From positions 2,108,001 to 2,172,000 of the forward strand of contig JAMXSV010000008.1 in assembly GCA_027559495.1 (NCBI GenBank): 64,000 nt of DNA, read 5' to 3'. The notes under the pieces were generated by a model, which saw only the letters and a list, made by a program, of their open reading frames with translations, was not told the origin of the DNA and made no database searches. The translations under genes and the position numbers were made by a program. The stretch is from Aurifilum marmelostoma. Its lineage: Eukaryota > Ascomycota > Sordariomycetes > Diaporthales > Cryphonectriaceae. Shown in pieces: positions 10,830-22,787 of the stretch. Each line of letters begins with the position of its first letter. Positions within the stretch are counted from its first letter, which is position 1.

Positions 10830-11747
10830 ATTGAGTAGGCGCAGCCCACACCACATTATCTCGCCTGGCCCTCCCTCCACCCTTGGCCTCTCTGCCATCG
10901 CCTCCCGCCTCTCGTCTGTCGACAACCTCAACGTTCTTTTACTCCCACTATATACTCTTTTCGTCACACCTTCCCTTTCCATTCTTGGCCCGATAATTGT
11001 GCATTACTTCACCGGGTTGTCCCTTCTCTTCGAAAGCATTGCCGACTATTTTTTTTTTTCTATTGGCGATACTACTGACACTCTTTCTGCCCAATAACTC
11101 CCCTTTTCCTTCACTACCAAAGGTTTTCTGTTTCTGTTCCACGACGACTCACTCAGCGGATCCAACCTTTCTTCTTCTCACCTACCCTTCTAAATTAAAG
11201 TCTTTCTCTGAACCTTTCTTCTCCTTCTGCCGTTACGACCTTGGCCACAGTTTCATCTTGAGACCTCAATTTAACTACTCACTTTCTTTGTCTGGACTTT
11301 GTGATCTCCTTCTTTTTCCTTGTTCCGCCTGCTCCGCTGTCTTCTGCCGTTTTACCCGTCCCGTCGGTCTTACTTGAGCGACGATTGCCCAAAACTACCA
11401 CGACCGCCGACGGCGCTTACTTGCGAACTCTAAGGGCAGAGCACCACTGAGTCAACGGACCTGACGCGCCGAAAGGTCGAGCGGAAGAAGCCCATTTTGG
11501 CTTGTTCAGTCATTTAAAATACATTCTCGCCAAATCGAGACTTTTCTTCTGGTGGGGAGCGCTTGCTATGGTTATGGACTAGGCCATCCCGTCAGACATC
11601 AACTCATCCCTTACTTCGATCTTCGCGCCCACGTCACGTCTCTGAGAAGGGAGGGTTCTCGACGCGACCCGGGTGATTCTTATAGCGCTGGAAACCTGTC
11701 CCCATATTCGTCATCTCGGATCCCTCTCGACTTCACCAACTGCAACA
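10830..11747 (+). promoter_or_regulatory. Pyrimidine-rich upstream region of the CFEM gene
   Basis: This 900-base stretch is markedly C+T rich on the given strand (for example TTCTTTTACTCCCACTATAT at about 10933-10952 and CCCCTTTTCCTTCACTACC near 11099). It contains a TATATA-like element at about 10949-10954, so transcription may begin early and leave a long leader before the ATG at 11748. Several short upstream open frames occur. Transcription start is inferred from composition only. Confidence 0.35.
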
Positions 11748-12915
11748 ATGCTGCTGCGATCGCTTTCGCCGGGGCTGTTGGCCCTCGTCGGTATGGTCAA
11801 CGCCCAGTCCAGCTTCTCCGACCTGGCATCATGTGGGGTATGTTTCCATCATACTGCTTGTAGCCTTTGCTTTCTGTCACGTCTCTTCAGATTTTAGTTT
11901 TTTTCTTTGTCTTTTTTTTTTTTTTTTTTTTTTTTACCTTTGCCCGCGGTCATATGTGGCTTTACCTTCAGGCCTTTGATACTGTTCAGGGCTTAATAAT
12001 ATGCTGACATGAGCTACAGCAACAATGCATCAACAATATGGACACGACTATCGGTTGCGTTCCTGTGACTAGCGAGTGCTTATGCTCAAACGGCAATTTC
12101 CTCTACGGTATCCATGACTGCGCCGACAGTGCCTGCACTAATCCTGATGATGCGACTGCTGCGTACGATTACGCCTCTGCCTCCTGTGCGAGCGTGTTGG
12201 CCCCTACGAGCACCGCAGAGGCTGCGGCGACCACTTCTGAGGTGGCTGCCACAACAGAGGCTGCGGCGACGTCGTCATCGGTCGCGGTCGACAGCGCGGC
12301 AGCAACCTCTTCGGAGACCTCACCGGCCGAGACTACCACTTCGGGGTCCTCGTCGGCGGCGGCGGCTACCACTGATGTAAGCAAATCACATCCATTTGCT
12401 ATAGTGGGGAGTTGTTCAGGCTAACGAGACATACACAGGCCTCGACGGCACAAAGCACAGCCAGCGGGATGACGACAATCTTTGGAGCGGCCACAAAGAC
12501 AGACTCTAGTACGGCAACGTCTGCGGCCGCCGCGGCGGCCGCCGCCTCATCCTCCTCGGCCAGTGACACTTCGTCGGACTCCTCTAAAGTAACCAACCTT
12601 TCTACGGGCGCCAAGGCCGGGATTGTTGTTGGCTCTGCATGTGCCGCCGTGGGTCTCGTCGGCATCGTGTTATACCTGAGCAGGAAGCGAAGTCCGCCAC
12701 TGCCGAGGGGCAACCTGAAGATCTCGGAGCCGCTGCCTGGTTCCGGTCGCATTGGTGATGAGGCCTGGGAACAATATCATACCACCAACCCGCCATTCTC
12801 ACCACAGTACTCACGACCGCCTGGAACTGCCGGCTCCAACATGTCCGAGTTGGACCGAAGTGCAAGACCATATGAGGAGATGGTACCGAGAACCAAGCCA
12901 GCTCGGATAGTCTGA
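11748..12915 (+). CDS. CFEM-domain membrane protein
   Basis: Three exons (11748-11837, 12020-12376, 12439-12915) joined in phase 0 give 307 residues. Residues 1-20 are a secretion signal ending in VNAQS. A CFEM domain follows (ASCGQQCINNMDTTIGC, CLCSNG, CADSACTN, SASCAS); its eight-cysteine fold is fungal-specific and often binds haem iron or acts in host and surface sensing. Next comes a long Ala/Ser/Thr-rich, probably O-mannosylated stalk. One membrane segment (AGIVVGSACAAVGLVGIVLYL, about residues 205-225) is followed by a basic stop (SRKR) and a cytoplasmic tail of about 80 residues. The architecture resembles a cell-surface sensor rather than a GPI protein. Intron 1 contains a 24-base T run. 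Confidence 0.88.
11912..11935 (+). repeat. Poly-T tract in CFEM intron 1
   Basis: A run of 24 T residues within the first intron of the CFEM gene, well upstream of the acceptor at 12019. Confidence 0.9.
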
Positions 12916-13358
12916 GGGCCACGTGACCGCGTGCTCTTAACGAGAGGATCTTTTGAGATCTGCTTCTCGGTTTTATTTGCTTGAAGCGTACTTTTTCTGT
13001 CTTCTTCTTCCACACAACAAAGTTTACAACTTTTTTCTTTGTCCTGTACATATCGTTATCTACTCATCTTGAAGAGGGTAGCTGGCCGAAGACGATAAAA
13101 TTATGATATCCTGGTGGCAGCAGCTTGAGCATATTTCAAATCTTAGCACCTTCATACTGCCATTGCCCCGGCGTGCCTGTTACCGCCAACAAATGGGAGA
13201 GTGATGATACTAGTCTGATAGTACAACTAATACGCAGAAAGCAATGTGAAGGAGGATGATGACCCGTGCATGCCAGCACGTATAGGAAATGGACCCAACT
13301 CAGCACGCCCCGTATGTCCTCTGCTGCTAATTATGTTGGGTGAATCTCCACCCTAGCT
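12916..13358. other. Convergent intergenic region
   Basis: This is the spacer between the 3' ends of the CFEM gene (+) and the PARG-like gene (-). It presumably holds both 3' untranslated regions. No gene seen. Confidence 0.5.
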
Positions 13359-14183
13359 CTAGATACTGAGAAGAGTGAACTCGCCGTGAAAGACTTCGAG
13401 GTTTCTCTGCCCAGTGCGACCTGCCGCGTACACGGCAAACACAACATTCTCAAACCAGCCTGCAAACTCATCATCCTCCAGGATGGCCCTCATCTCCCTG
13501 GCCACCACCTCAGGCGGACAACGGTATGCCCCGCAACCCATGGCGCCCAGAACCAGACTTGTCTGGCCATTTTGTGCCGCACACCGGTAGATAAGCTTAA
13601 TCTTCTCCTGCAGGTCGTGCAGCACGCTCTCCGTGGCAAACTCCGGGCGCCCGTTGCTGCCGATGGTGACCTTCGGGACCCTGGGCGCCGCGACGGTGAT
13701 GACGGACACCACAAAACGCTGGTCCTCGGGCAGCTCAACCAGTCCAGCGTCCAGGGTGTCGCGAAAGACGGCCACGCCGGGCGAGTAGATGCCCGCGGCG
13801 GAACCTGGGCCGACGTTCGGCCAGGGGTACCACTCGTGCCGGAGGGTGACGTACAGCGTAGACGAGTAGCACAGCGCCTCCTCCTGCGTCTGCGAGAGGC
13901 TGAAGCGCCACCCGCCGCCGGGCTCGAGGTCGCTGGCCAGGTTGAGCACGGCAACCTTGGCGGCCGGATTGTCGGCCAAGATAGCCCGCGCAGCGGAGAA
14001 CGAGTCCGAGTCGATGACGCGCACGGGCTTGCGCTTGAGCTGGGGGCTGGCAGACGGCGAGAGCGCGGGCAGCTGGGTGATGAAGGTGCTGTCGAGGGTC
14101 GCGCCCGGGGTCGACTGTGCGATGGCTGGCGAGCGGGCGATGGTGTCCTCGCAGATGTCGCGGCGCGCTCGGAAATCAACCAT
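13359..14183 (-). CDS. Microbial-type poly(ADP-ribose) glycohydrolase (TIGR02452/DUF2263 family)
   Basis: A single-exon protein of 274 residues. It carries the PARG signature GGG-x8-QEE at residues 89-102 (GGGWRFSLSQTQEE), where the two glutamates act in hydrolysis of ADP-ribose linkages. The macrodomain-like core shows PRVPKVTIG, VLGAMGCGAYRCPPEVVA and FVVFAVYA-type strands. The length is typical of the bacterial-like PARGs found in bacteria and filamentous fungi. The first 50 residues, up to the RKPVRVIDSDS strand, match the usual N-terminal region of the family. It presumably removes ADP-ribose from proteins in the nucleus or cytosol. Local GC is high, and the reverse strand carries long shadow frames. 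Confidence 0.88.
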   Translation of the reverse strand: MVDFRARRDICEDTIARSPAIAQSTPGATLDSTFITQLPALSPSASPQLKRKPVRVIDSDSFSAARAILADNPAAKVAVLNLASDLEPGGGWRFSLSQTQEEALCYSSTLYVTLRHEWYPWPNVGPGSAAGIYSPGVAVFRDTLDAGLVELPEDQRFVVSVITVAAPRVPKVTIGSNGRPEFATESVLHDLQEKIKLIYRCAAQNGQTSLVLGAMGCGAYRCPPEVVAREMRAILEDDEFAGWFENVVFAVYAAGRTGQRNLEVFHGEFTLLSI

Positions 14184-15441
14184 GCTGGGCCTGTGTGCTG
14201 GCTTTGTGGCCTACTTATCTCTTCTTCTTGAGGGCGGAGGGTTAGGGGGCTTGTCTGTCCTTGGGCAGTCTTTGGTTCTCAGTTGTGGGTGCTTGTATTT
14301 CAGGGAGGTCAGAAGTTTGAGTTTACATCCTGTGCTGCTTGCTGCCTGAATGGACCCCACCTGGATGATCGGCTGTAAGCTGGAGCACCTGGATCACTAC
14401 TGCTCGCATGCTCACTGCAGCTCAGCGACCCTGTGGAGATGTTATCAACTGTCATGGATCTTGCTACAGAGTAATTACCAAATTCATGTCAAGTAGAGAT
14501 ATTTGATTCTTGCGAATTTGTGCAATATTAATTACGACAAGAGACAGGGTTTATTGCTTTGTCCGCTACCACGGTCTCATGAGGTCAGGCCTTGAAGGAC
14601 TCGTGTGGCTGAGCAATTCTAGGGGAACAGCTAAGAAGTGGTATTACATTAATGAGCAGTAAGATTTTGGTCGTCTGAACAATTTCTACATGCTAGGCCC
14701 ATTGCAACAACCCGAAAACTTGTTCCAGAGGACAATACTTTCCTTGTGCCAGTATTGAGTGTTGGTTGTATGTATCTATCACTCAGGATTTTTCAACAAT
14801 TCTCTACCCAAAAATAATGCTGTCTCAGTGACGAATGCATTTACTGTACTTCTACTGCAGCAACTAATATGGGTGTATGGAAACCAGTACGCCGGAGTAG
14901 CACGAGAGGAACCATGACTACTGCGTTCAGACTCGGGTCATTTGGTACTGAATTCTAGAAAATATATATAAGTGCCGTATGCTAATTACTCATAGATTGA
15001 TTGTTTCTCATTTATTGTTTGTATCATCTTAGTCCTGCAACATTAGAAATCAAAAACGGACTGAGAGGAGGGAAGAGAGCAACAAAAGAAAGGAGTGCCC
15101 GAACGCCGGTGACTCGGGACATCAGTGTTGAGTTCCCATGGGCCACCCTCTTGACTTGGTATCACACATGCAATGTGCTCATCCCACTGCGTGAAATGGG
15201 TGAAGAGATAGAACCGTTTGAAACCTTTTTTTTTTTTAAAAAAAAAAAAAAAAGAAAAAAAAAAAAAAAAAAGCAAAAGATGAACAAAGGGAGCCGGCTG
15301 CGCATAACCCAGACCAGTAAATCGTAGAACGTTACGTGGTCCAGGTCGAGGCTGGACCCCTTTTCAATCAGACCGTAATTCATCGTAATTCATTAAGCAA
15401 TTGAAAGCCAATCAGGGTATCAGTGCCCCGGAAGTCGTCTC
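14184..15441. other. Intergenic, AT-rich, no gene seen
   Basis: Promoter side of the PARG gene, then AT-rich spacer. A run of A with a few G occupies about 15237-15271. No recognisable coding or RNA gene. Confidence 0.45.
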
Positions 15442-16325
15442 TCAATGAGAAGTACCATGGCCGCGGTCTTGTGTTCTTCTGGCAGCCCGTGTGCCGTCAT
15501 GGGCTCCCCTCGAGTCCCGCCTGGACCGGGCCTCATATGGCAAGGCCACTGAGCGGTTACCCTCGACCCACGGCTGGGTCAGATAGGAGTCCAGGCGCTG
15601 CTGGGAAAGAGTATATTGCATGGTGTGGTCGCGAACATCTACCGTGGATTGGGAAGGATTGAGAGAAGCAAAGGACCTACAGAGTAGCGGGCTAAAGTCA
15701 GTACAGGAGCCATATCACGATGTAAGTATCAAGGCAAGGGGAAAAGGTGCAGATACGTACCCATTCGTAGCCACAGTCTGGGCAGGGTAGAACGCGGGGC
15801 CTGATCGAGGACTCCAAGCACCGGCTATAGGTGCAGTGAGGACCCCGTGGTATTGTGTGTGATGGCGACGTCTGTGAAACTGGTGCGAAGACGGCTGAAC
15901 AGAATCATGGTAGGCAAATGGAGTATTATCATAGGCGTCGTAGCTTGTGAGGATGGTTCAAGCATGATTAGCTACTATACGTATGACCAAATGAAGGGCA
16001 CGAAGTCGAGCTTACTCGGTGATGTCTTGCTCCACGCTAGCCGGATCCACGTCGAGGTTAGCTGTAGCCCCCGACCCAACCTGCAGGAGGTCCAGTTCCT
16101 GCTGCAGCTGACGGTCTTGCTGCGTAGAGCCATCGTAGGCCTGTTCGGAGCCCAGTGAAAAGCAAGTGCTTGACAGACGAGACATCCGATGTCAATCATC
16201 GGGATCATATTTGGGATCGGATCAAGGACGGAAAACACAGAAAACAAGACGTACCCATGATTGCCTTGGTTGGCTCCTTGGCTTGTAGCCGAAGAAGCAG
16301 GCTGGCGGTGAAGAGGAAGCCCCAT
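15442..16325 (-). CDS. Unrecognised four-exon protein, 213 residues
   Basis: I assembled four minus-strand exons: 16325-16255, 16168-16016, 15943-15761 and 15676-15442. The introns of 86, 72 and 84 bases have donors GTACGT, GTAAGC and GTACGT and pyrimidine-leading AG acceptors. All phases agree and the total is exactly 213 codons plus stop. The ATG lies in an ideal context (CACCATGG). The product is hydrophilic and low in complexity, rich in Gln, Ser and His (STQQDRQLQQELDLLQVG, HQFHRRRHHTQYHG), with a basic Arg-rich tail. No domain, signal or membrane segment is seen. It could be a lineage-specific protein or part of a longer regulator whose upstream exons I did not place. The frame continues upstream of the ATG toward 16442. 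Confidence 0.5.
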
Positions 16326-19300
16326 GGTGCAAGGCTTGTGGTGTGAGGATGTCGGTATGGCGAAGGGGGCGATGTAAGGTGCCTGAGAAGTGGTAGCGTC
16401 GACGAGGAATGGACGAGGAAATGGCGCTGAAAGATGCCAAAGCTGTCAAGGAAGTACGTGCGCGAGTGGTGACTTACTTGTCCACGGGCTCGCTTCAGAT
16501 TTATAGGAGAATGCATGGCAGCATTGTGTGTGTAACGGAAATAGATCTACAAAGTGGTTTCTTCCAGAGACTCGTCAAGGTCTCTACCATGTTTGGAGGC
16601 CGATATGCGCATTGAACTAGTTTCGAGGGACATTGCAAGCAGCCCTAGTTCTACCAGGGACGCCTCCAGGGTAGCCATTCTTCGAGCCGACCCGTCCAAT
16701 ATTGTGACCAAACGCTTCCCGCCCACAAGATCCTCACACTTTGCGAAACTCCCTTGCTAGACTCGTCCAAAAATACCGCGTGTGTTGTGTTATGTCCAGA
16801 CCCCCTTCCAGCCCAGCCGATGCGGCATGTAGGTCACCGTGTCAGCCAGCCTTGGTGAGATGATTGGTTGACTATAGTAGCGTGAGAGTGTCTCGACATT
16901 GTCTAGAAGCGGCGTCTGGCTTAGATCGCAAACTTCTTTTCTAAAAAGAATCAAGGCCGGTTTTGTCGCTGAGAAGGTCTGGGTGCATGGGCGTCTCTTT
17001 AACGTAAGGTCTATAGCCTTTGTATGTTGTCATTAATCGCGTCCGTGTTGAACCTGAGAATCGCCCGAAGATAATTGTCGGCCGGAGCCTAGAACTTGGT
17101 ACGGAGAACGTTGACGGCGCGTGGGCCATCAGGGTAACAAAAACCTGACCCCGAAAGATAATGAGCTTCCGTGGAGAAGACAGTGCCCCATGTGAGCATC
17201 GAAACAACGGATCGGATTGACTACCTAGTGAAGAACAGGGAATAGCATCCGATGACAGTAATTTCAATGTGCGGCATGCAAAGATATTGGGGTCCCGCTG
17301 ATAACTTCATCTCCTCCACTGGAGTTCAGGCAGAGCAATCCGATCCTTTCAAGTCAATCCCCTGACGGAATCAGCCCTTGACCCAGGAGACTGTAACCCA
17401 GATTGTGATTGTCATCAACCTGGAGAACTAGGCCTTGACCTGGCCCTGATTGCATGCGGAGAACAAAGGCAACATGAACATGTCTGGGTTCTGGCTGTGA
17501 ACTGTGACACCAAAAGACGCTTGTCTGGCGGTATCAAAGTCTGTTTCCCATATTTGGAATTATTCCTTCGACGTATAGCCAACCTATTGAAAACAAACTG
17601 ATTCCAGGTGGATCTGTGAGATCGAGAGACAGCCGCACCGTTCAGGAAGCCGGGTTCCTTCATGCAGCCCCCTCCTCTTCCTTTCCAGTGGGCAGGTGAC
17701 TATTCAGGGAGAGGAGATCATCACTCCCAAGGCAACAAGGCAGATTGATGCCTTCTCTGAAAGCGGGGTTTGCCTTGAGCTATTTGCCCGACCAGTATGG
17801 CAGCTAGCATTGGGGTGCTGCTTTCGAGAGAGAGCGGGGTAGCTAAGGGGCCTGTTATCACTTGACCATCAGCCTATGGTAACTGCAGAGTAAGCAGCCA
17901 CAGCCTGTCAGTGAGACAATGGCACAGCCTGGAGGGGAAGGTGATGATGAAAATGACGGTGGTCAAATAAGGCTCTGATGAAGAGAATGGTTGTCTGACC
18001 AAGAGCCAGTCTGGTGATGTCACCAGAGGGGAAGGTCCGGGTTACAGACACCAAAGGTGTGGTGAATCAGCAAGAAATAACTGCTGATGAGGTTATCGGA
18101 AGGATGACTCTTCCGATCCCATCAGGAGCACCAACATGAAGGGTTGATCGCAGAGTGCAGGTGTGTGGTCAAAGAGGTGTGTCCAAAGGTCAGGTGTTGA
18201 TGGTGAAAACAACAGGGAGAAGATATCAGAATGATAAACACGAGAGTTGGCATGAGAGGGCCCTTGATAGGTTGCTGAGGGGTTGAGTCCTATGATCGTG
18301 CCATAAAGACTTCATAAAAAATGAATCCTCAACCCGATCAAAAGCTTCAGGTCACAGTGGATGATGTCCACCGGAGGGTCGGAATGATGGCAGCAGATGG
18401 CAGCTAGCCTATGTGACGCAGGGATGACGAGGGATATGAAATATTGAACAGATAGTTGGCTTGTTAACTTGACACTTGTGCAAGACCATGAATGAAGACA
18501 GAACCTTGTTTGTTCTATCTCAAATCCTGTCCTCAATCTTCTCGTGTAGATTGCAGGTGCCAAATGATGGCGAAGATCTGATATCAGTGTCAGCAGGAGC
18601 AAGCAAAGATAGCATGCACAAGCAATAGGGCCGGAGTTGACTTGAGGGATGAACCAGTGTATACTCATATGGCATTGAACATGCTGTTGATCAGGGACAT
18701 GTCACAAGAAAGCTGGGGAGGCAGGGAAGATACAAGATATGCGAAGTTGAGATGGAGATGGAACGAGATAAGGAGCAGTGATGACGGGAACGATCCTGTT
18801 ATATAGTGCACATGGCCTCAATAGGGACAGGGTGGGCGAGAGGGGCGTCAATAAGAACAATCGTCAGGTTTTTGATTTGTTATCATGGCAAGCACTCTGT
18901 GGTAGCAGAGCTGTGAGAACATCAAGTCAGAATGGCAGAATGCCTGGCATCTCTTTGATCTGAAGGCGCAAGTAATTCCTGCAGGCTGGCGTTCTTAGCT
19001 GATTTAGCGCACACCTGCTGCTGTTTCGGATGCCATTCGGGACCGACAGTAATGAACGGGCCGTGGATGTTCTTGGTACTTTGTAAGTTTCCAGTCACAT
19101 AGTGCCCGGTTGCGTTTCGCTGACTAACGCAGTACAGAAGGACACATTATTTGGCTGCTCAAATCTCTTGCCTGAAGTGCGATGTTCTGCTGTCGGCATG
19201 TATAGCAACCACCACGTATTGCCGCTAATTAATTACTCTTTAGCTTCGCGGACCTGTATCGAGTACCCACCGGTCATCTTTTGGCCCCCAAAAGTTCCTT

Positions 19301-19872
19301 TCCTTTCTTCCGAGCTTCGTGAAAATGATGACCTGTATAGGAGGCTGCTATGTACATATGGATAAGCGACACTGTGCTCAGTTTTGAATCGAGGAATTCA
19401 AAGTCATTCTGTAGCAGCTGGAAAACATCACGAGCACTTCGAGGCTATTTGGGCCACCCGTGAGCGGTATAAAGTCTGGCCTTCGAGGCTAGAGTCGACC
19501 TTATAATTTTCTCTCGAGGGAAGGAGGTCAGGCTCTTGACCCCAGGCCCAACCGTCGGATCCAAGCCTTGCCCTCATTTCGTTCATTAGTCTGCGAACGA
19601 AGGAGCGCCATCAACGTAGACCACCTCGTGATTCAAGAGGGAGGGGGGGGCCACAGTGCGCGGGAATTTTGGAGGCTGGTTGCCGCTTCGCTCCTACTAG
19701 TGTCGCATGGCCAATAGAATATGCAGATCCAAGAGATATGCCACAACCTGTACCATGTGGCTCATTTGGTATTTGTACATAAAGTTGGGAGTAGCCTCAG
19801 GCACCGGACTGTTAGAATTGTCTAACTCAGACCATGACTCCCTAACATCTTGTCTGACAGCTACAACAGCTT
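16326..19872. other. Long intergenic tract, no gene seen
   Basis: About 3.5 kb between the orphan gene and mrpl22. The part at 17700-18800 is rich in TG and GATGA-type words on the given strand and has no long frame. The longest minus frames (16941-17267 and 18312-18668) lack motifs. No transposon ends or RNA genes recognised. Confidence 0.4.
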
Positions 19873-21145
19873 CTACCAAGAGTAGAACGGTCGCTGCGCG
19901 TAGACAGGTCTGTTGGGCAGGTGAATCCAGGGTCCCTGACGGTACTCTTTCGCCTTCTTCTCCTCGTACTCCCGAAGTCGTGACTTCTCCTCCTTGAGGC
20001 GGATCGTGATACCTGTAGAGAATGGTCAGCCAGAGCGTAATAATGAGGGCGGACGAGACCTACTAGCTTGCGGCATCTTGATGATATCTGTCCGGCCTCT
20101 AGCCCTGTAATTCGGCATCTTGCCTCTCCACGGGCCGCGGTTCACCCACGCCTCGTGGACATACATCCTTGTTGGGTCAACAATGTCCACCCACTTGCCA
20201 TGCCTCTCATCTCTCACAGTCTTCTTTTCCGTCTCACCAGGCACAAACTCCCCGTTGACCTTGCCAAGCCCCATGCCCCTCTCCACGACAGCCTTGTCCC
20301 TCGCCAGCTCCAGCTCATATAGCACCTCCTTGGCAAACTTCTTCTTGGAGAACTTCATCTGCGTTCTCGCCTCCTCGAGAGTCTTGCCGCTGATCTGCCT
20401 CGCCAGGTGCATCAGCTTCTTGTAGCTGGTCGCCAGCCAAGGACTCTTGGACAGTGCCTCCCTCTCTGTCCTCTTCAGCCTCTCCTCGCGCGTTTCCTTC
20501 CCCTTAACATCCAGCGCGCGAGTGACATGTCTTATCACCATCTTACGCTCCCACCTCCGCCTGCTCCGGGGGTCAGGATCCACCGCGTGCCGGATGTGAT
20601 CGGCCAGCAGCGACGCGCCCATGTTGGACTCGCGGGTCCTCGGCTTGCTAGCTTCCAGTTGCTCTGCCATTTCCATCTCCTCCCTGCCGGCTTCACCATC
20701 CGCAGGGATGTTCTTGAGATCCTCGTCGAATATGGACTGCGACTCGAGGCGCGTCTGCGTCATGCGCCCGCGCAGGTTCTGCTCGACCTCCTGGCGGTCT
20801 TCGGACTTGGTCAGGTCACCCAGGGCAGATTTGTGCAGGTCAGAGGGCTTTTGCCTGTTGATGAGGCCGCGGGAGGCGTGGGTGATACGCTTGCTGTGTC
20901 TGTTGGTGGCATGACGGGCCTGAGAGGGAAGGAGCACGAGGCTGCGCGGGATCGACGAGGCTGTGGTGGGCGCAAGGATCGTTGGACGGAGGTTTTTGAG
21001 AATCGTCGGAGCTGTGAATGATCAGTTTCTATTGGTCCTAGAGACGTGTGTGTATGTGTGTGTGTGTGCGCGCGCGTGTGTGCACGATAGTGTGTATTGC
21101 CATACCGGTTCCGAGAACCCTCCTTGATGGAAGGTGTAGGCTCAT
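19873..21145 (-). CDS. mrpl22: Mitochondrial large-subunit ribosomal protein uL22m
   Basis: uL22m lines the exit tunnel of the mitochondrial 54S/large subunit. Three exons were joined: 21145-21106, 21011-20064 and 20012-19873, with introns of 94 and 51 bases and correct phases, giving 375 residues. The start MSLHLPSRRVLGT begins an Arg/Ser/Thr-rich mitochondrial presequence. The uL22 core spans about residues 195-330, with SPWLATSYKKLMHLARQISG, KKKFAKEVLYELELARDKAV and VHEAWVNRGPWRGKMPNYRARGR. The last exon supplies the fungal extension ending YAQRPFYSW. Without the two splices the N- and C-termini would be wrong. The first intron contains a long TG/CG repeat. It shares a promoter region with the COX subunit gene on the other strand. 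Confidence 0.95.
21045..21083. repeat. Alternating purine-pyrimidine (TG)n(CG)n(TG)n repeat
   Basis: A stretch of TG, TATG, then CGCGCG and TG again lies inside intron 1 of mrpl22. Such alternating purine-pyrimidine sequence is prone to left-handed DNA and length variation. Confidence 0.9.
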
Positions 21146-21442
21146 TTTTCAGTGCAGGCTTGATATTGGTGAGCCGAGCGAAGGCCAAGCTTCGGTCGTC
21201 CATCAATCGGCGAAGGCATCAAAAAGTTCTGGAGCTCTCACCGTCCTAGCCGGGCTGGGCCGGCAACGCTGCTGACATAATCCGTTTTTCCGCGCCACGT
21301 GATTCGCTCTTGCTTGGGCAGGCCAAGCTCCTCCGGGAGGAAACATCAGGTCATTTTCCTTTGACGACAACGACCCTGCGAAGCTCTCGACGGCCACGAA
21401 ATCTCCACTCCCGACCTCTCAAAAACCTCTCAATCATACATC
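21146..21442. promoter_or_regulatory. Bidirectional promoter between mrpl22 and COX subunit VIIa
   Basis: Only 297 bases separate the start codons of two divergent genes, both for mitochondrial proteins, so they must share promoter space. The region holds GGGCCGGCAACG and CCACGTGATTCG near 21260-21306; the latter contains the E-box CACGTG at 21296-21301. No TATA box is evident. Confidence 0.65.
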
Positions 21443-21928
21443 ATGGCAGTTCAACCAATTGTTGGCGTACGTCTACCTTGTCGGCTGGTCCGGGAGTCGC
21501 GCAATTGCTTCCGGGAAGAAGGAGCGTTCAGAGCGACATGAAGGAGTGCAGATGTGCTGATCTTGTTTTCTTCTGGCTGTTAGATGCTCCGTCGGGGCCT
21601 CATCACCGATCTCGGTATTGCTCTGGGTATGTAGCTCCCTCGACCGCGGCAGAGGAGCTTCGTCCAGGAGCTGCGCTGTTTGCGCGGCGGATTGGCATTG
21701 CGGGCTATGACGAATTCGAGCTGACCGCGGGCACAGGACTCGGCTTTGCTATGGGCAACGTTTTCTGGTACGATGTTCTCGGATCAATCAAACGACTTGC
21801 GAACATTCCGATACTGTAGAAAAGTCTAACAATTGACTTACAGGTACGGCTTCCACATGCCGCGCACGCACGCCCGTGACAACTACTACAAGAATCTCGA
21901 GGACGAGCGCACATCTCGACAGGGTTGA
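21443..21928 (+). CDS. cox9: Cytochrome c oxidase subunit VIIa (Cox9-type)
   Basis: A small inner-membrane subunit of respiratory complex IV. Four short exons (21443-21466, 21584-21626, 21737-21767, 21844-21928) with consistent phases give 60 residues. The product begins MAVQPIVGMLRRGLITDL, continues with one membrane helix (GIALGLGFAMGNVFWYGFHM) and ends in a charged matrix or intermembrane tail DNYYKNLEDERTSRQG. Length, single helix and the MLRRGL motif match fungal COX VIIa, equivalent to yeast Cox9. The extreme exon fragmentation for such a small protein is usual in filamentous fungi. Divergent from mrpl22. Confidence 0.9.
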
Positions 21929-22787
21929 TAGAAAACGGGGTTTAAAATGGCAATGATTACAAGGGGATACGTGTGGCACTTAAGACCTGTGTGTACGATG
22001 GGATGGAGGGGTAGGATGTCCAGTGCGATTCATAGAGCTTGGACACTGGGCGCGGGTCTTCGATACGCATAGAGGAGGCAGACAATAGCATTGGTTCATT
22101 TGGTGAAGGTTCAGCACCCGAGAGTGCGATGATGCATTCCACCGAACAAGTTGGGTCCCTGATCTGAGCAGGTGCATATGGTCCGAACTCTTCTCGGCCG
22201 GCTGCTCCGTCTTGCACATGTCATTGTTGATACGAAACTACATTGATAATGCGCTGTAGCGGTGCCTAGGACCCTCCTCTAGGTCCTATCCGACCTTCGC
22301 CTTTGGATTGGCACCCGTGTGCCTTTCCTTGCGTATGCAATCGCCTGCACTTTGCGAATTGACGTATGGGCAACATCCAGCCCTGGAGCAACTGTCATGT
22401 TGTGGTGATGGCTTCCTTGACAAAGACGCGCCGGAGATGGCTGTGTCTCTGGGCCTGAGTTCTGCTTTGTCTTTGAAGACCTTCGCAGATGATCCGTAAT
22501 TGGTCCCTGATAGAACGATTGACTCTCGTGGTTGTAGGCCTCCTCGCTGCCGTATCTCCGTCGGGCCCAACATGTGCGGAGTCCTGATCATCCACCTCCG
22601 AAGATGACTCTCACAGTCCCAATTCGGATTTGCTAACCTTCCCAAAGTGAGGGTTGGGATTCAAGGCTCAGACAAACTTAGGTTTGCACCCATATCTCAT
22701 GCTGGCTGATTGGCATGGGAGCTAAGATGTATGCTTGAGCAAAAGCAAGGAGAAAAGCAGAATTCCAAAAGAGGTCATTGGCAATGT
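21929..22787. other. Intergenic, no gene seen
   Basis: This is the convergent spacer between the COX subunit (+) and som1 (-) 3' ends. Short frames at 22286-22645 (minus) lack motifs. Confidence 0.45.

Noticed and set aside
13386..14231. Long plus-strand frames opposite the PARG gene
   Set aside because: They are mirror frames of a GC-rich real gene, with Arg/Gly/Val-rich products and no motifs.
15237..15271. A-rich run as a retroposon tail
   Set aside because: No adjacent element or target-site duplication can be recognised.
16326..16516. Upstream exon with ATG at 16516 for the orphan gene
   Set aside because: It needs a 35-base intron to keep frame, shorter than fungal introns normally are; the ATG at 16325 has a better context.
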